Below, in pieces: positions 31,663-42,849 of a stretch of DNA of 64,000 nt. Under the pieces are notes generated by a model. It was not told the DNA's origin and made no database searches. It saw only the letters and a program-made list of their open reading frames with translations. The DNA is taken from contig NC_085120.1 in NCBI RefSeq assembly GCF_030269925.1, forward strand, positions 12,241,501 through 12,305,500, in the 5' to 3' direction. Positions within the stretch are counted from its first letter, which is position 1. Each line of letters opens with the position of its first letter. The DNA comes from Bombyx mori (taxonomy: Eukaryota > Arthropoda > Insecta > Lepidoptera > Bombycidae). The translations under genes were made by a program, and so were the position numbers.

Positions 31663-32260
31663 GTATCCAATGAACATTGAAAAAGTTCACAGTAACTGTA
31701 AAAAAATCGATCAAACGAGACAAATTCTCGATTGACAGTTTGACAGGCTGACAATTTATACTAACATTTTAAACTGACATTATACTTACATGCGCTACTA
31801 TTGTATTCAACAGTGTTCTCAACTTGTATACCCATCCTGACTAGAAACTCATTCTCCGTCGCTTTCACACGAACAGAGCGCTACATATAGCGCTCTCTTT
31901 CCCGCTTAAACGGCAACTTCACATAATTACACTTCACTGCACTAGCACATTGTAATGATTCCAAAAACAAAAAAAAACAAGACTTGTTTTCACAATTGCT
32001 TTGCACTAATTAAATTAAATCACACAGAGCACATCGGTCACAGAGCGTGTGTGTAGTGAGGCTGCGTGTCGCCTCTAACGCGCCGACCACAGATCTGAAA
32101 TGAAAAAAACAAAATTTATTAAACTACATATTATGTCTGTCGGCTTGTGGTTGTTTCACGAGCAGCGAAACGACACAATTTTTCACAATAATATAGTTTA
32201 TGAGCTAGACTGAGGAGACTACTAGTTATCTTGATAAAAGAACACGTCTCAATTTAATAT
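31663..32260. other. No gene seen; small palindrome and GC-richer patch
   Basis: A perfect 9 bp-stem, 4 nt-loop palindrome lies at 31875-31896 (agagcgcta/tagcgctct). A GC-richer patch at 32030-32100 precedes 'tctgaaatg'. This may be a cryptic promoter or noncoding exon; no coding exon is evident. Confidence 0.3.
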
Positions 32261-32261
32261 A

Positions 32262-32605
32262 GATTTTTTAAATTTTTTTTATTGCATAATATATATGGTT
32301 GAACGAGCTCACAGCCCCCTGTTATTGAGTGGTTACCGGAGCCCATAGACATCTACAACGTAAATGCCGTCACCCACCTTGTGATATGTGTTCTAAGGTC
32401 TCAGTATAGTTACAACGGCTGTCCAACCCTTCAAGCCGAAACGCATTACTGCTTCGCGATAGAAATAAGCAGAGCGATGGTACCTACCCGCGCGGACTCA
32501 CAAGAGGTCCTACCACCAGTGATTACGCAAATTATAATTCTGCGGATTTGATTTTTATTACACGATGTTATTCTTTCACCGTGGAAGGCAATCGTGAACT
32601 TTTAT
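32262..32605 (-). mobile_element. Bm1 SINE with linker
   Basis: 'agcccataga', 'cggctgtccaacccttcaag', 'gtcctaccaccagtgatta' and 'ccttt/caccgtggaaggcaat' give body plus linker in reverse; no tRNA head. Confidence 0.85.
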
Positions 32606-32606
32606 T

Positions 32607-32722
32607 ATTATTGCCCATGTAGGCAGACGAGCATATGGCCTACCTGATGGTGAGTGGTTACCCTCACCCATGAACTTCAGCAATGCCAGGAGTAGAGCCA
32701 AGCCGTTGGCTACCATAGTTTA
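32607..32722 (-). mobile_element. LINE 3' end, family B
   Basis: 'cccatgtaggcagacgagca' and 'agccaagccgttggctacc' match family B in reverse. It abuts the preceding Bm1 directly. Confidence 0.75.
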
Positions 32723-32789
32723 TGGAAATGTCCTGATAACAGTGCCAATTATTCTCTACCTAATCGCTGGCAGCCTAAGGGGATATTCC

Positions 32790-32945
32790 AACTACGCGCG
32801 GCTTCGTAGGTGAGCTCATGAAGCGTAACCGGAAGGACTAGCTAACACTAGCCCTAGCAAGAGCAGTGCTTCGTAGAACCTACTACCGGATCGGAATCGC
32901 GACCCACTTAGAAGAACCGACGAGAAACCCAGTTGATTAAACAGT
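32790..32945 (-). mobile_element. LINE 3' end, family C, partial
   Basis: 'gtaggtgagctcatgaagcg', 'agccctagcaagagcagtgc' and 'ccggatcggaatcgcgaccc' identify the family C core; both ends are eroded. Confidence 0.65.
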
Positions 32946-34204
32946 GCAATAACCTTTTCTTACGTCAGAATTTCTCTTCATCAATAATCTTTTCATAAAT
33001 ACACGTACATACGCGGACTCGTAAACAATATGAATTTAAATTTTTACATTCACCGACGTTTCAACAAGTCGTATTACAATCATCGTAAAAAATTGTTTTT
33101 TGCTCTCTTATGAAAGAAAATACGAAAAAATGAATCTGTTGGAGTGATCGATACAATTTAAGTGAAGCCATCAACATTTACTTTTGACTGACTTCTTATT
33201 GTCTTCAAGATGATAAACGCCGACTAGAAAAATCAATGAACCGGTTTTTACCGGTTAAAATAAGCAACAAAGATTTGCATAGTTAGCATAGTTCTCGTCT
33301 GTATTTTTTTGTTTTGTGACTATCCGGAAAAGCGCCTGTGCAATGTTCCGCAAATAATTAATTCTATTAGATACAATCTTATCGATGTTAGAAGTTCTCC
33401 GCGCTAAATGTATTGATAATCTACCTCGTTAAATCTCGACTGGGATTAAGACAAGGACTCGATAAAGCCTTTGAAGGTTTCAAAATGTAACAAAAAATTG
33501 TCCAAGCTTTCATGGTGATTGTCGGTGCTCATGCTAAACCTCCATCGGACACAACAAGCCTAGCAATGCTTAATTTGTCATTCATTACAGATATGAATAA
33601 ATAAAATTGTCATAGAACACATTTTTTTGTTCCACAAGTTACGTCAGTTCTATTTCTCTCAAATTTCGAAGGATTTGAAAAAAAGAAAAGATTATTGTAA
33701 ACTAAACAAAAATATGTTTGCGTTGACATCTCGCGAATTTCGTAGCACACGATGACAGCTCTGTTATATTTTATAGCTCTATGATTGTGCAATAAAACAG
33801 TGTGTGATATTTTAATATTTATATTTAAAATGTATTTTGTGCATCTCGTGAAAATAGTTTTTAGAAACTGTTTGAATCTTAACAAGATTTCTGTAAGACA
33901 ATTTTGTTATTGTTCAGTCGTATAATAATATATACATAGAGATATTATGTCTGAATCTATTTCACAAATGATTCCGTAAATGTCTCTTCGTGGTAACTAT
34001 ATTTTGTTTTGTTTATTTTAAAATTAACCACATTCATTTAAAATGTTTGATTTACCTTAAATTATATTTTGTCTTTTGGTGCAGTCAGTTTTTTAGAGTC
34101 AAGGGGTGGACTTATTTCACATCTTGTATTGAGAAGAACACTGCTCACGGTGTGCCCATTTGGTGGAGTTGGATGAGCCAAACAATATTTATGGAAATTC
34201 ATGT
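32946..34204. other. No gene seen
   Basis: AT-rich with no supported exon or repeat by eye. Confidence 0.35.
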
Positions 34205-34435
34205 TTTGAGTCCGCACGGATAGGTACCATCACCCCACCCATTTCCGCCGTGAAGCAGTAATGCGTCTCGGTTTGAAGGGTGGGGCAGCCGTTGTAACTA
34301 TACTGTGATCTTAGAACTCATATCTCAAGATGGGTGGCGGCATTTACGTTGTAGATATCTATGGGCTCCAGTAACCGCTTAAAACCCGGGCTGTGAGCCC
34401 CAATCACCTAAGCAATAAAATAAAATAAAAAATAT
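34205..34435 (+). mobile_element. Bm1 SINE, no tRNA head
   Basis: 'gagtccgcacggataggtac', 'agggtggggcagccgttgta' and 'caatcacctaagcaataaaa' give the Bm1 body and tail in plus orientation. Confidence 0.85.
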
Positions 34436-34494
34436 GGGTAAATACCGAGGCTCTAGATGGTATATCAATAACATAGTCCTGTTGTGTTATCCGG

Positions 34495-34690
34495 TTTTAA
34501 AAAGGATGTCTTCTTTAATCCGTGCCCAACCAATGCTGAGTGTAGGTCTCTTCAAGTGCACTCCATTCATTTCGGTATCTTTCGCCTTTCGCGTCCAGTC
34601 TCTACCAGACACTTTGACCAGGTCCTCGATCCACCTCATTGGTTATCTTAAAAACGATATGACGAGCTAACTTGTTAGATCTTCTGATTC
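34495..34690 (-). pseudogene. LINE ORF2 C-terminal remnant (RTE-like)
   Basis: Reading minus, 'gaggtggatcgaggacctgg' encodes RWIEDLVK, followed by SGRDWTRKAKD. This resembles the terminal motif of RTE-type ORF2 ('RW-DD---… W---A-D'). Short and interrupted. Confidence 0.5.
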
Positions 34691-34996
34691 ATTAAATCAA
34701 AGAGTGATAAGTAGGTAATTGAGTCATTTATTTTGTATGCTTTCCAATTACGTGTCATCAAAGTTGTTATATTTATTGAATTATACCAGAATTCAGGAGA
34801 GCGTACTCGTTGCGTTCTTTTTTATTTATTTATTCTTTAGGTGTGTGGACGAGTTCACGGCCCACCCGTTGTTAAGTGGTTACCGGAGCCCATAGACATT
34901 TACAACGTAAATGCCGCCACCCGCCTTGTCGTATGAATTCTTAAATGTCTCAGTTTTTACAGTACCACGGCTGCCCCGCCCTTTGAATTGAAATGC

Positions 34997-35239
34997 TGGT
35001 GGTAGGACCACTTGTGAGTCCGCGCGGATAGGTACCACCGCCCTGCTTATTTCTGCCGTGAAGCAGTAATGCGTTTCGGTTTGAAGGGTGGGGTAGCCGT
35101 TGTAACTATACTGAGACTTTAGAACTTGTATCTCAAGGTGGGTGGCGCGTCTACGTTGTAGATGTCTATGGGCTCCAGTAATCACTTAACATCAGGTGGG
35201 CAGTGAGCTCGTCCACACATCCAAGCAATAAAAAATAAA
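34997..35239 (+). mobile_element. Bm1 SINE nested inside the outer Bm1
   Basis: It begins 'tggtggtaggaccacttgtg' and ends 'gtccacacatccaagcaata' plus A-tail. aaatgc occurs on both sides (34991-34996 and 35240-35245) and restores the outer Bm1 when collapsed, so it is the target duplication. Confidence 0.85.
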
Positions 35240-35493
35240 AAATGCATTACTGCTTCACAGCAGAAATAAACAGAATGATGGTACCTACCCGTGCGGACTC
35301 GAAAGGCGTCCTACCGCCTGAAATTACACAAATTATAATTTTGCTAGTTTTGATTTTTATTAAACGCTGTTATTGCTTCACCGTGGCAGTCAATCGTGAA
35401 CATTTGTTAAGTACGTAGGTATTTCATTAGAAAAATTGGTACTTACTAGCGGGATTCAAACGCCGTTGCATCGCTACGATACGAATGCACCGG

Positions 35494-36379
35494 CACCCCC
35501 GATTACTCTCTTTAGTCAATCAATACCCTGGGCCAGGAAGGTCAAGTACCTGGGCGTTACCCTGGACGCATCGATGACATTCCGCCCGCATATAAAATCA
35601 GTCCGTGACCGTGCCGCGTTTATTCTCGGTAGACTCTACCCCATGATCTGTAAGCGGAGTAAAATGTCCCTTCGGAACAAGGTGACACTTTACAAAACTT
35701 GCATAAGGCCCGTCATGACTTACGCGAGTGTGGTGTTCGCTCACGCGGCCCGCACACACATAGACACCCTCCAATCCCTACAATCCCGCTTTTGCAGGTT
35801 AGCTGTCGGGGCTCCGTGGTTCGTGAGGAACGTTGACCTACACGACGACCTGGGCCTCGAATCAATTCGGAAATACATGAAGTCAGCGTCGGAACGATAC
35901 TTCGATAAGGCTATGCGTCATGATAATCGCCTTATCGTAGCCGCCGCTGACTACTCCCCAAATCCTGATCATGCAGGAGCCAGTCACCGTCGACGCCCTA
36001 GACACGTCCTTACGGATCCATCAGATCCAATAACCTTTGCATTAGATGCCTTCAGCTCTAATACTAGGGGCAGGCTTAGGGACCCCGGTAACCGTACTCG
36101 TCGAACTCGACAAAGAGGTCGACGTGCAACCTAACCCATGCATCAGCCCGCTGAGTTTCTCGCCGGATCTTCTCAGCGGGTCGCGATTCCGATCCGGTAG
36201 TAGATTCATTCGCGAAACAATTGCTCTTGAGTTGTTAGGTCTCCTTCGGAGGCGCTCGGGCAGTTGTTAGCAAATCCCACCCCTCCTGGCTGAGCCTTTG
36301 CTCGCCCACCTGTCCTGGTGGAACTGGAAAGGCCTTCGGGCCACCAGTAATCCTTCAATCATAAAAAAAAAAAAAAAAA
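35494..36379 (+). mobile_element. 5'-truncated jockey-clade LINE nested in Bm1 head
   Basis: This 886 bp insert begins inside ORF2, ends with the 3' UTR and poly(A), and is flanked by an 11 bp perfect duplication gaatgcaccgg (35483-35493 and 36380-36390). It still encodes the last ~214 residues of ORF2 without a stop. They are nearly identical to the complete element at 48850-54021 (differences at the start: LFSQSIP versus LFRQPIP). The insertion is therefore recent. Confidence 0.92.
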
Positions 36380-36540
36380 GAATGCACCGGACGTCTTATC
36401 CTTTAGGCCACGAAGACTTCAAGTTTATGCATTAAGTAAACCACGTCCTCTCGCAAGTTAGCGTGGCGTGATGCCACTGGACCGCGAGAGCGTCGCCTCA
36501 CGTACACATCTTGGTCACTAAACAATGATGACACAACATC

Positions 36541-36584
36541 GTCATCGACCCAGTGTCGTCACCCGTCGTCACCCGTCGTCACGG
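36541..36584. repeat. Short tandem repeat (three ~10 bp units)
   Basis: 'cccgtcgtca' is repeated head to tail ('gtcgtcacccgtcgtcaccc'). It lies between two SINE insertions. No function is apparent. Confidence 0.7.
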
Positions 36585-36764
36585 CTGGCGGTCGCTGCCA
36601 GAGAATGTTGGCACGCTATCGGGTCACCGCCGAAAATACGCCCAAAGTATCAGTGGCGTTGTCACGACAATTGTCAGCGAATATTATGTTCTGTTCCGGT
36701 GTCGTCTCTCATTGACGGACTCTTGTGTGTCTCGCCATTTGAAGTCGAAAAGCAAACATCTTAG

Positions 36765-37204
36765 AAGTCGTCGTGGCCTAAAGGATAAGACGTTCGGTGC
36801 ATTCGTATGAAGCAATGCACCGGTGTTCGAATCCTGCAGGCGGGTACCAATTTTTCTAATGAAATACGTACTCAACAAATGTTCACGATTTACTTCCACG
36901 GTGAAGGAATAACATCGTGTAATAAAAATCAAACCCGCAAAATTATAATTTGCGTAATCACTGGTGGTAGGACCTCTTGGGAGTCCGCACGGGTAGGTAC
37001 CACCACCCCGCCTATTTCCGCCGTGAAGCAGTAATGCGTTTCGGTTCGAAGGGTGGGGTAGCCGTTGTAACTATATTGAGACCTTACAACTTATATCTCG
37101 AGGTGGGTGGCGCATTTACGTTGTAGATGTCTATGGGCTCCAGTAACCACTTAACATCAGGTGGGCTGTGAGCTCGTCCATCCATCTAAGCAATAAAAAA
37201 AAAA
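36765..37204 (+). mobile_element. Bm1 SINE, full length with tRNA head
   Basis: The head has A box (gtggcctaaaggataag) and B box (tgttcgaatcctg), then linker, body and tail 'catccatctaagcaataaa'. One inserted base beside the B box ('cctgcagg' versus 'ctcagg') is the main change. Confidence 0.9.
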
Positions 37205-37224
37205 TCCTGGTGAAAGGTCGATAC

Positions 37225-37305
37225 GCATTTTTTTTAAACCTATGCTGGTAGCCTTAAGCCAGCGTTACCGAACGAGTAGGTGAGCTCACGGGGCTCTAAC
37301 CTGTG
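37225..37305 (-). mobile_element. LINE 3' end, family C, short
   Basis: 'aaacctatgctggtagcc', 'gtaggtgagctcacggggct' and 'ctaacctg' are the family C terminus. It is cut off where the MITE at 37306 begins. Confidence 0.6.
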
Positions 37306-37475
37306 TGCTTAGTACGAGTTTTTTAACGTTCTCGATAGCGTAAAAGTTAGCCCAATTTTGTATGCAGTTGGAACAGCGCCCCTAGCGGCAAGCATAGGCA
37401 ACCGATCCCACTCCATACAAATATGAGTTAACTTTTACGCTATCGATAACGTTAAAAAACTCGCACTAAGCACAC
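37306..37475. mobile_element. Palindromic MITE family M, intact pair of arms
   Basis: The left arm 'gtgtgcttagtacgag' / 'gttctcgatagcgtaaaagt' and right arm ending 'ctcgcactaagcacac' enclose a centre with 'agcgcccctagcggcaag'. Both ends are present. It is inserted in or next to a family C LINE tail. Confidence 0.75.
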
Positions 37476-38452
37476 TAGTGATCGAAACGCATGATTGCGT
37501 CACGGCAGTAATAGGAGAGACGGTGGTACTTAGATGACCGATAACAATTCTAGTCAAATGTGTGTCAGGCGTATATTTTGCGTCAATATATCTGATGGTG
37601 ATCGGTGATGCTTATGGACATCTGCAACGACAGAGGCACAGCCAGGCCGCCGCCTAATGTAAACTAAATTCTTCAGTTATAAAGAGGTATGTTGTGGCGT
37701 TATGGGAACACCGCGGTGTAGATTTTCTTTCAGTGTGTAGAACATAGACATCTAGAAACGCGCTTTAGATTCATATTTGCTAAAGTTAACATGATTTGTG
37801 CTGTTTTTATTCGACAAAAAAAAAGGTTACTGTCAAATAGTAATAGCAAATATTAATGTATTTTTTTAAGTTAAAGCTACGATTTTCTGTTTTCACACAT
37901 AAATTCGCTGGGTACGCAAAGCTATTTCTTTAATGGACTTCAAGAAAACGACAGCTATTGATATTGGCATTGAAATTTCGTTTTCACGGTCGGCAGGAAT
38001 GGTTGTGTGATCTCAGGTAGGAACTTAGCACCCGGCGGGCCTTAAGCTCGATCCACCAACCTAAAAGAAACTGGGTCCTTTCCTTCCTGGAAAATGCCTA
38101 GCAGCAATAGCTTTGTTTGGGCACACAACCACAACACATCACACCGTAATTTACAAGATTGGTATAGATGTGTTTGAAAGATCACAAAGTACGCGCCCTA
38201 TTCATTCAACGTGACGAAGAGTTCGACATAAAACTTAACTCATAGACACAATCCACTAAATTTCCACTCCGCAAGTGTATAGCTAGCTTTTTGGGTGTCG
38301 GAGCACCACAGTTGTCAAAGACGGTTGCTGCTCTGATACCAGGACCATTAACGCTACTAAGGTTCGATGATCTCCCCCACGCATTTTATCCTGTATATCA
38401 AGAACATGCTATCTATTGATGCCATGCATTGCTACGCGGATAACAGCACGGG
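37476..38452. other. No gene seen
   Basis: No supported gene. Fragments near 37550-37640 and 37990-38060 look like highly decayed SINE/LINE pieces. Confidence 0.3.
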
Positions 38453-38830
38453 TTTTTTTTATTGCTTAGGTGGGCGAACGAACTCACAGCCCACCTGGTG
38501 TTAAGTGGTTACCGGAGCGCATCGACATCTACAACGTAAATGCACCAGCCACCTTGAGATATAAGTTTCAAGATCTCAAGTATAGTTACAACGGCTGCCC
38601 CTTCAAAGAGAAACGCATTACTGCTTCATGGCAGAAATAGGCAGGGTGGTGATACCTACCCGCGCGGACTCACAAGAAGTTCTACTACCAATAATTACGC
38701 TAATTATAATTTTGCGGGTTTGATTTTTATTACTCGATGTTATTCCTTCACCGTGGAAGTCAATCGTGAACATTTGTCAAGTACGTATTTGATTTGAAAA
38801 ATTGGTACCCGCCAATGGGATGCGCGATAT
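38453..38830 (-). mobile_element. Bm1 SINE with linker, head lost
   Basis: T-run, 'acagcccacctggtgttaag', 'gcagaaataggcagggtgg', then 'tttgcgggtttgatttttat' and 'cgtggaagtcaatcgtgaac' up to 'attggtacccgcc', where the tRNA-like head should begin. Confidence 0.88.
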
Positions 38831-39007
38831 GTCGGCCATCAGAATCTCTCTCGGAACGTGGTGCAAAAGAGATGATCAAAACTGGTGTCTGAATGAAGAA
38901 CTCCCATAAGGGTGAATTGAATTTAGCTTACTTCAAACGAATCGCCGTTAATTATTTCCAATTTAATAAACACTTGAAAAAACTACAGGAAAAAAAATGT
39001 TGTTGAA

Positions 39008-39290
39008 CTAGCTGACCCGGCAGACTTCGTACTGCCTCAATCGATAAATAAAAGACCTAAACTTTTGTATAAAATAAACTTAAAACAAACAAAAAGAACC
39101 CGTCCGACGGGGGACACATCAAAGGAAAAACAAAATTGTAATTTTTTTTTAATTCCGAGCATTTTCATATTTTAAACCTTCTCTGGACTTCTACAAATAA
39201 TTCAAGACCAAAATTAGCCAAATCGGTCCAGCCGCTCTCGAGTTTTAGCGAGACTAACGAACAGCAATTCATTTTTATTTATATAGATAA
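39008..39290 (-). mobile_element. Helitron-like element H2
   Basis: Near-complete copy in the same orientation as 9705-9985. The plus strand begins 'ctagctgacccggcagactt' and ends 'gagactaacgaacagcaat'. Confidence 0.6.
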
Positions 39291-40080
39291 TAGATAAATT
39301 AAAAGCATTTAAATGGCTCGACATGAGGTCGAGATGTGATATTTATCTTTGTATCAGATTCGTAAAATCTAACGTGAACGTTTTTTTTTACATTTTTCTA
39401 TTATTACAATGACCCCTCCCAACGATGTCGATCCTTCTCCCCAAAAACTTGTCTTCTTTCCAATAGCCAACGCTAGCACACGCTATTTAATATTCAGTAT
39501 TATAACAATATACCATAGAGCTTTCCACCTCAAATGACCACCAAATAACATCGGACACGTGACTTCAGAAATAAATAAATAAATGGTTTGTGAGCACTCT
39601 CAAACCTGGTACACCCTTGCAACCACGAAGCATTATTGCTTCGGACAAAATAAATAAGATAATCTGAACGAAAAACCAGTTTATTTAACTATAACCTGAC
39701 CACGTTCGTATAAACCTAGATTAGAGATCAAATAAAATTATGTCCAATTATAAGACGCAAAAATTATTTTCAGTTCTTTACGTTCGTGTAATATTTCCTC
39801 TGCTTTCATCTCGCCCGTTGATAATTTCTTTATTCTTTGATGTGACAACCAAGATGTCGTTATAACGAGAAACATACGTAAATTCTGCTTAACATAATAA
39901 TTATAATAATTTAATCATGGAGTTCAATGGACTTTGAATAGTTTTTAATTCTATTAATTCTCAGTGAAATATGGTGCTAGAAAAAAAAATGTTTTTCAAT
40001 CGAAATATTAATAGAGCCGGTCATACGCAGGTTTTTATGATGTAGTTTGTGCAGAACTCACGACGTCTGACCTCAAGCAT
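39291..40080. other. No gene seen
   Basis: AT-rich with no supported feature. Confidence 0.35.
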
Positions 40081-40082
40081 GT

Positions 40083-40175
40083 GGCGTGCGCGTGTCCAGT
40101 GTGCTTAGAGCGAGTTTTTTAAATTAAAGAACGTTAAAAACTCTCACTAAGTACACTGGACACGTGCACGCCCCT
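40083..40175. repeat. Imperfect hairpin at the left edge of the tandem array
   Basis: 'gcgtgcgcgtgtccagtgtg' through 'gagttttttaa' is mirrored by 'ttaaaaactctcactaag' through 'cactggacacgtgcacgcc'. It is a head-to-head junction of two MITE family M ends. Confidence 0.65.
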
Positions 40176-40477
40176 AGCGTCAAACGCAGGCAAACGTTCC
40201 AACTCCATACTGATTTGAGTTAACTTTTACGCTATCGAGAACGTTAAAAAACTGTCACTAAGCACACCGGATACGCGCACGCCTCTTGCAGCAAACGTAG
40301 GCAAACGTTCCAACTCCATACAAATTTGAGTTAACTTTTACGCTATCGAGAACGCTAAAAAACTGTCACTAAGCACACCGGACACGCGCACGCCTCTTGC
40401 GGCAAACGTAGGCAAACGTTCCAACTCCATACAAATTTGAGTTAACTTTTACGCTATCGAGAACGCTAAAAAACTCG
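40145..40477 (+). repeat. Three tandem 111 bp units derived from half of MITE M
   Basis: Units start at 40145, 40256 and 40367 and end at 40477, an exact 111 bp period. Each contains 'cactaag(c/t)acac', 'ggcaaacgttccaactccat', 'ttgagttaacttttacgc' and 'tatcgagaacg'. That is one arm plus centre of the palindromic MITE. Units 2 and 3 are nearly identical and unit 1 is a little older, so the array grew by unequal exchange or slippage after insertion. Confidence 0.85.
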
Positions 40478-40479
40478 CA

Positions 40480-40870
40480 CCCACAGGTCGCAATCACAGT
40501 GAGCGAATTCTGCGGTTGACAGAGCTCCAATTCGGTAGGGCTACTTCCCGAAATAATTGAAGGAAGTTTAGATGTCTTCCACCAGGATTCACCCAGTACC
40601 CGAGAGCGAACTCCCTCGACCGTCCGCAGACACCTAAAGCATGCTTTCGGCAAAGACGGTAGAGATTGCGTGCGCACTTCAACGGTACAAAAATGGGACT
40701 GAACTGTAAATACAATGTAAAGCAAACGTATATAACATTCGCTTAGTCTTAAAACCAATCCGAACGTGCGACACCTCTGCGCTCTCGTCTTTCTAGAGCC
40801 AGTCTCGTTTTGGCACCCTTCTAATTCACGCATGATCAATTGCCAACATAACATTTTCGATTCCCACCGA
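40480..40870. other. GC-richer unique segment, LTR- or promoter-like, unassigned
   Basis: It differs from its surroundings in composition. On minus it has 'atgttatatacg', then an initiator-like 'ttcagtccc', then GC-rich sequence, which is the layout of a promoter or LTR U3-R. No second copy, no coding domain and no clear ends. Confidence 0.25.
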
Positions 40871-40994
40871 TCATTAGGTTTTAGTAAATATTAAATAATC
40901 TTTGAAATAAAACTCTTGTCTTTTTTTATCTGTTTACGCCTACCCGCGTAATAGTACAATGCCCCGGATACAGAGGTTGATCGCACGGAGACGG

Positions 40995-41253
40995 TGGAGA
41001 ATCCCGGTCATCGATTTCGTCGAACCTATCGCTGGCGACGAAGGGCTCGATGAGTAAATTAACCCACAAACTCAGCCCACTGAGTTTCTCGCCGGATCTT
41101 CTCAGTGCGTCGTGTTTCCGATCCGGTGGTAGATTCTGCGAAACACGGCTCTTGCTAGGGTTCGCGTTAGCAACGTCGTCAGGTTTGAGCCCCATGAGCT
41201 CACATACTAGTTAAGGTTACGCTGAAATAGGCGCTTAGGTAGGAAAAAAAGGT
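40995..41253 (+). mobile_element. LINE 3' end, family C
   Basis: In plus orientation: 'cggtcatcgatttcgtcgaa', 'ccactgagtttctcgccgga', 'gtttccgatccggtggtag' and 'gcttaggtaggaaaaaaa'. It gives the direct sense reading of the family and its A-tail. Confidence 0.75.
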
Positions 41254-42030
41254 GGAGAATATTCAGTTTGAATGGCTAGAAAAATCAAATTCCAGTACAA
41301 TTCAGAAATCAATCCCGGATTTCCAATAGCCACTTATTACCTCGTGTGAAAGTCGTCTTCTTGTCCACCAAATCAGATAAATAGTAGATGAAAGAAATTG
41401 ATTTAAAGATGGAATTACTTATCTGTTTTGTCATTAAATTTTGAACCGAGAGAGAAGGCATTTATCGTTTGATTCAGAGTCGAAAATGATACTGCCCGAA
41501 CGCTTCTGATAGACTGAATCGAATTTATTATAAAATACTGTGCCAAAATAAATAATAACATAAAATATGTATCGTAATTTTGAATACATGACGCAAGTTA
41601 TTATGAATTGCGTTTGAAATGATCCGCTAAAACGCTCGAGTGACTCACGCGCGACGATTCGCAATTTACTCTGTAGGTATATAATTTTTTTTATATTATA
41701 GTATAACTAAATATATATATGTGAATAATGGATATACACTGTCGTAGTTGTATCATATGTCGGACTCGGTTTTTCTCAGAAAATAAGCGATCACGAATAA
41801 CTTTCACATCGGAAGAAGAACATTTATAATATAAACATATAAATAAAATTGTGAGTATCAGACTGTTACGTCAAAATAAAAGTTTTGTACTGAATGAAAA
41901 TTAATGTTTTTATTTAATTTTTTTTATGAAGAACGGATTAATGGTGACCGTAGCGTCTTTCAAAGGCAAGCACAGACAACCGTCCATGCATCTTCGGGAG
42001 AAGCCAAGCTTGAGAGGAGTTGCTTCAAGA
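41254..42030. other. No gene seen
   Basis: AT-rich, no supported feature. Confidence 0.35.
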
Positions 42031-42036
42031 ATCCAT

Positions 42037-42195
42037 TTTTTTTTGTTGCCGTATAGGCAGACGAGCATACGGCCCACCTGATAGTGAGTAGTTACCGTCG
42101 CTCATGGACGTGAGCAATGCCAGGGGCAGAGCCAAGCCGCTGCCTACCGTTTAATAATCTCCACAAGCCTCGTTTGAAGAAGGACATGTCAAGGA
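42037..42195 (-). mobile_element. LINE 3' end, family B
   Basis: T-run, 'gccgtataggcagacgagc' and 'agccaagccgctgcctaccg', then coding remnant 'cctcgtttgaagaaggac' (reverse). Confidence 0.75.
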
Positions 42196-42486
42196 CAAGG
42201 ATACAAAAAAGAATTTTCACATCGATCTCAAATTTCTAAAAGCCTAAGTTGCTACTTATAGCATTAGCTATCTGCCAGTGGAAATCCCGTCAAAATCGGC
42301 CGAGCCGTTTCAGAGGTAAGCCAGAACAAAACGGGAGACAGCAAAATTAAAAACCAATGTTTTTTGGCATATGCACCATCTATGTTTTCATTAACGTTCC
42401 GGTTTTAAGAGTGACCAGTCTTTAAAAATAATATCCAGAGTTCAACTTTATGTCTCAGAGTGCATGGCGGCATTCATATTGTATAT

Positions 42487-42843
42487 ATCTATACATATAA
42501 ATAAAATTGGAGTGTCTGTTTGTAATATTGAAATAACCGCTTTTTACTACATGCATATGAATATATATACGGTACATAAACCAAAATAACATTTTTACAA
42601 TTTTTGTCTCTGTCTGTCTGTCTGTTTGCTCCGGCTAATCTCTGGACCAGCTGGAACGATTTGACAAGACTTTCACTGATAGGTAGCTGATGATATAAGG
42701 AGTTACTTACGCTACTTTTTTTAGACTAGCTTCGCCCCGAGGCGTCACCCGCGGTACGACAATAACCACGGGTAACATCGCGGAACTCAGCTATCAATAA
42801 TAAAATTTCATGTTTCCGAAGCGAAGCGAGGGCGGGTCGCTAT
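42487..42843 (+). mobile_element. Helitron-like element H4
   Basis: It starts 'atacatataaataaaattgg', has 'tgtctgtctgtctgtttgct' and 'cgccccgaggcgtcacccgc', and ends 'gcgaagcgagggcgggtcgc'. The same terminus occurs at 5446-5463 and 5690-5703. Non-coding. Confidence 0.45.
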
Positions 42844-42849
42844 TATACA

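Larger units (their letters stand above)
34818..36418 (-). mobile_element. Outer Bm1 SINE of a three-layer nest
   Basis: Three pieces form one reverse Bm1: 34818-34996 (tail half), 35240-35493 (body, linker, start of head) and 36380-36418 (rest of the tRNA-like head, 'cttatcctttaggccacgaag'). Two later insertions separate them: a plus-strand Bm1 (34997-35239) flanked by aaatgc, and a plus-strand LINE (35494-36379) flanked by gaatgcaccgg. The order of events is readable: outer Bm1 first, then the two inserts. Confidence 0.85.

Noticed and set aside
34880..35185. 101-codon minus-strand frame
   Set aside because: It runs through two nested Bm1 copies and has no coding meaning.
36765..36845. tRNA gene in the head of Bm1
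   Set aside because: It is the tRNA-derived promoter of a SINE, present also at 14475 and 44317.
40145..40477. CRISPR-like array
   Set aside because: Contiguous 111 bp units without spacers in an animal genome; a tandem repeat from a MITE.
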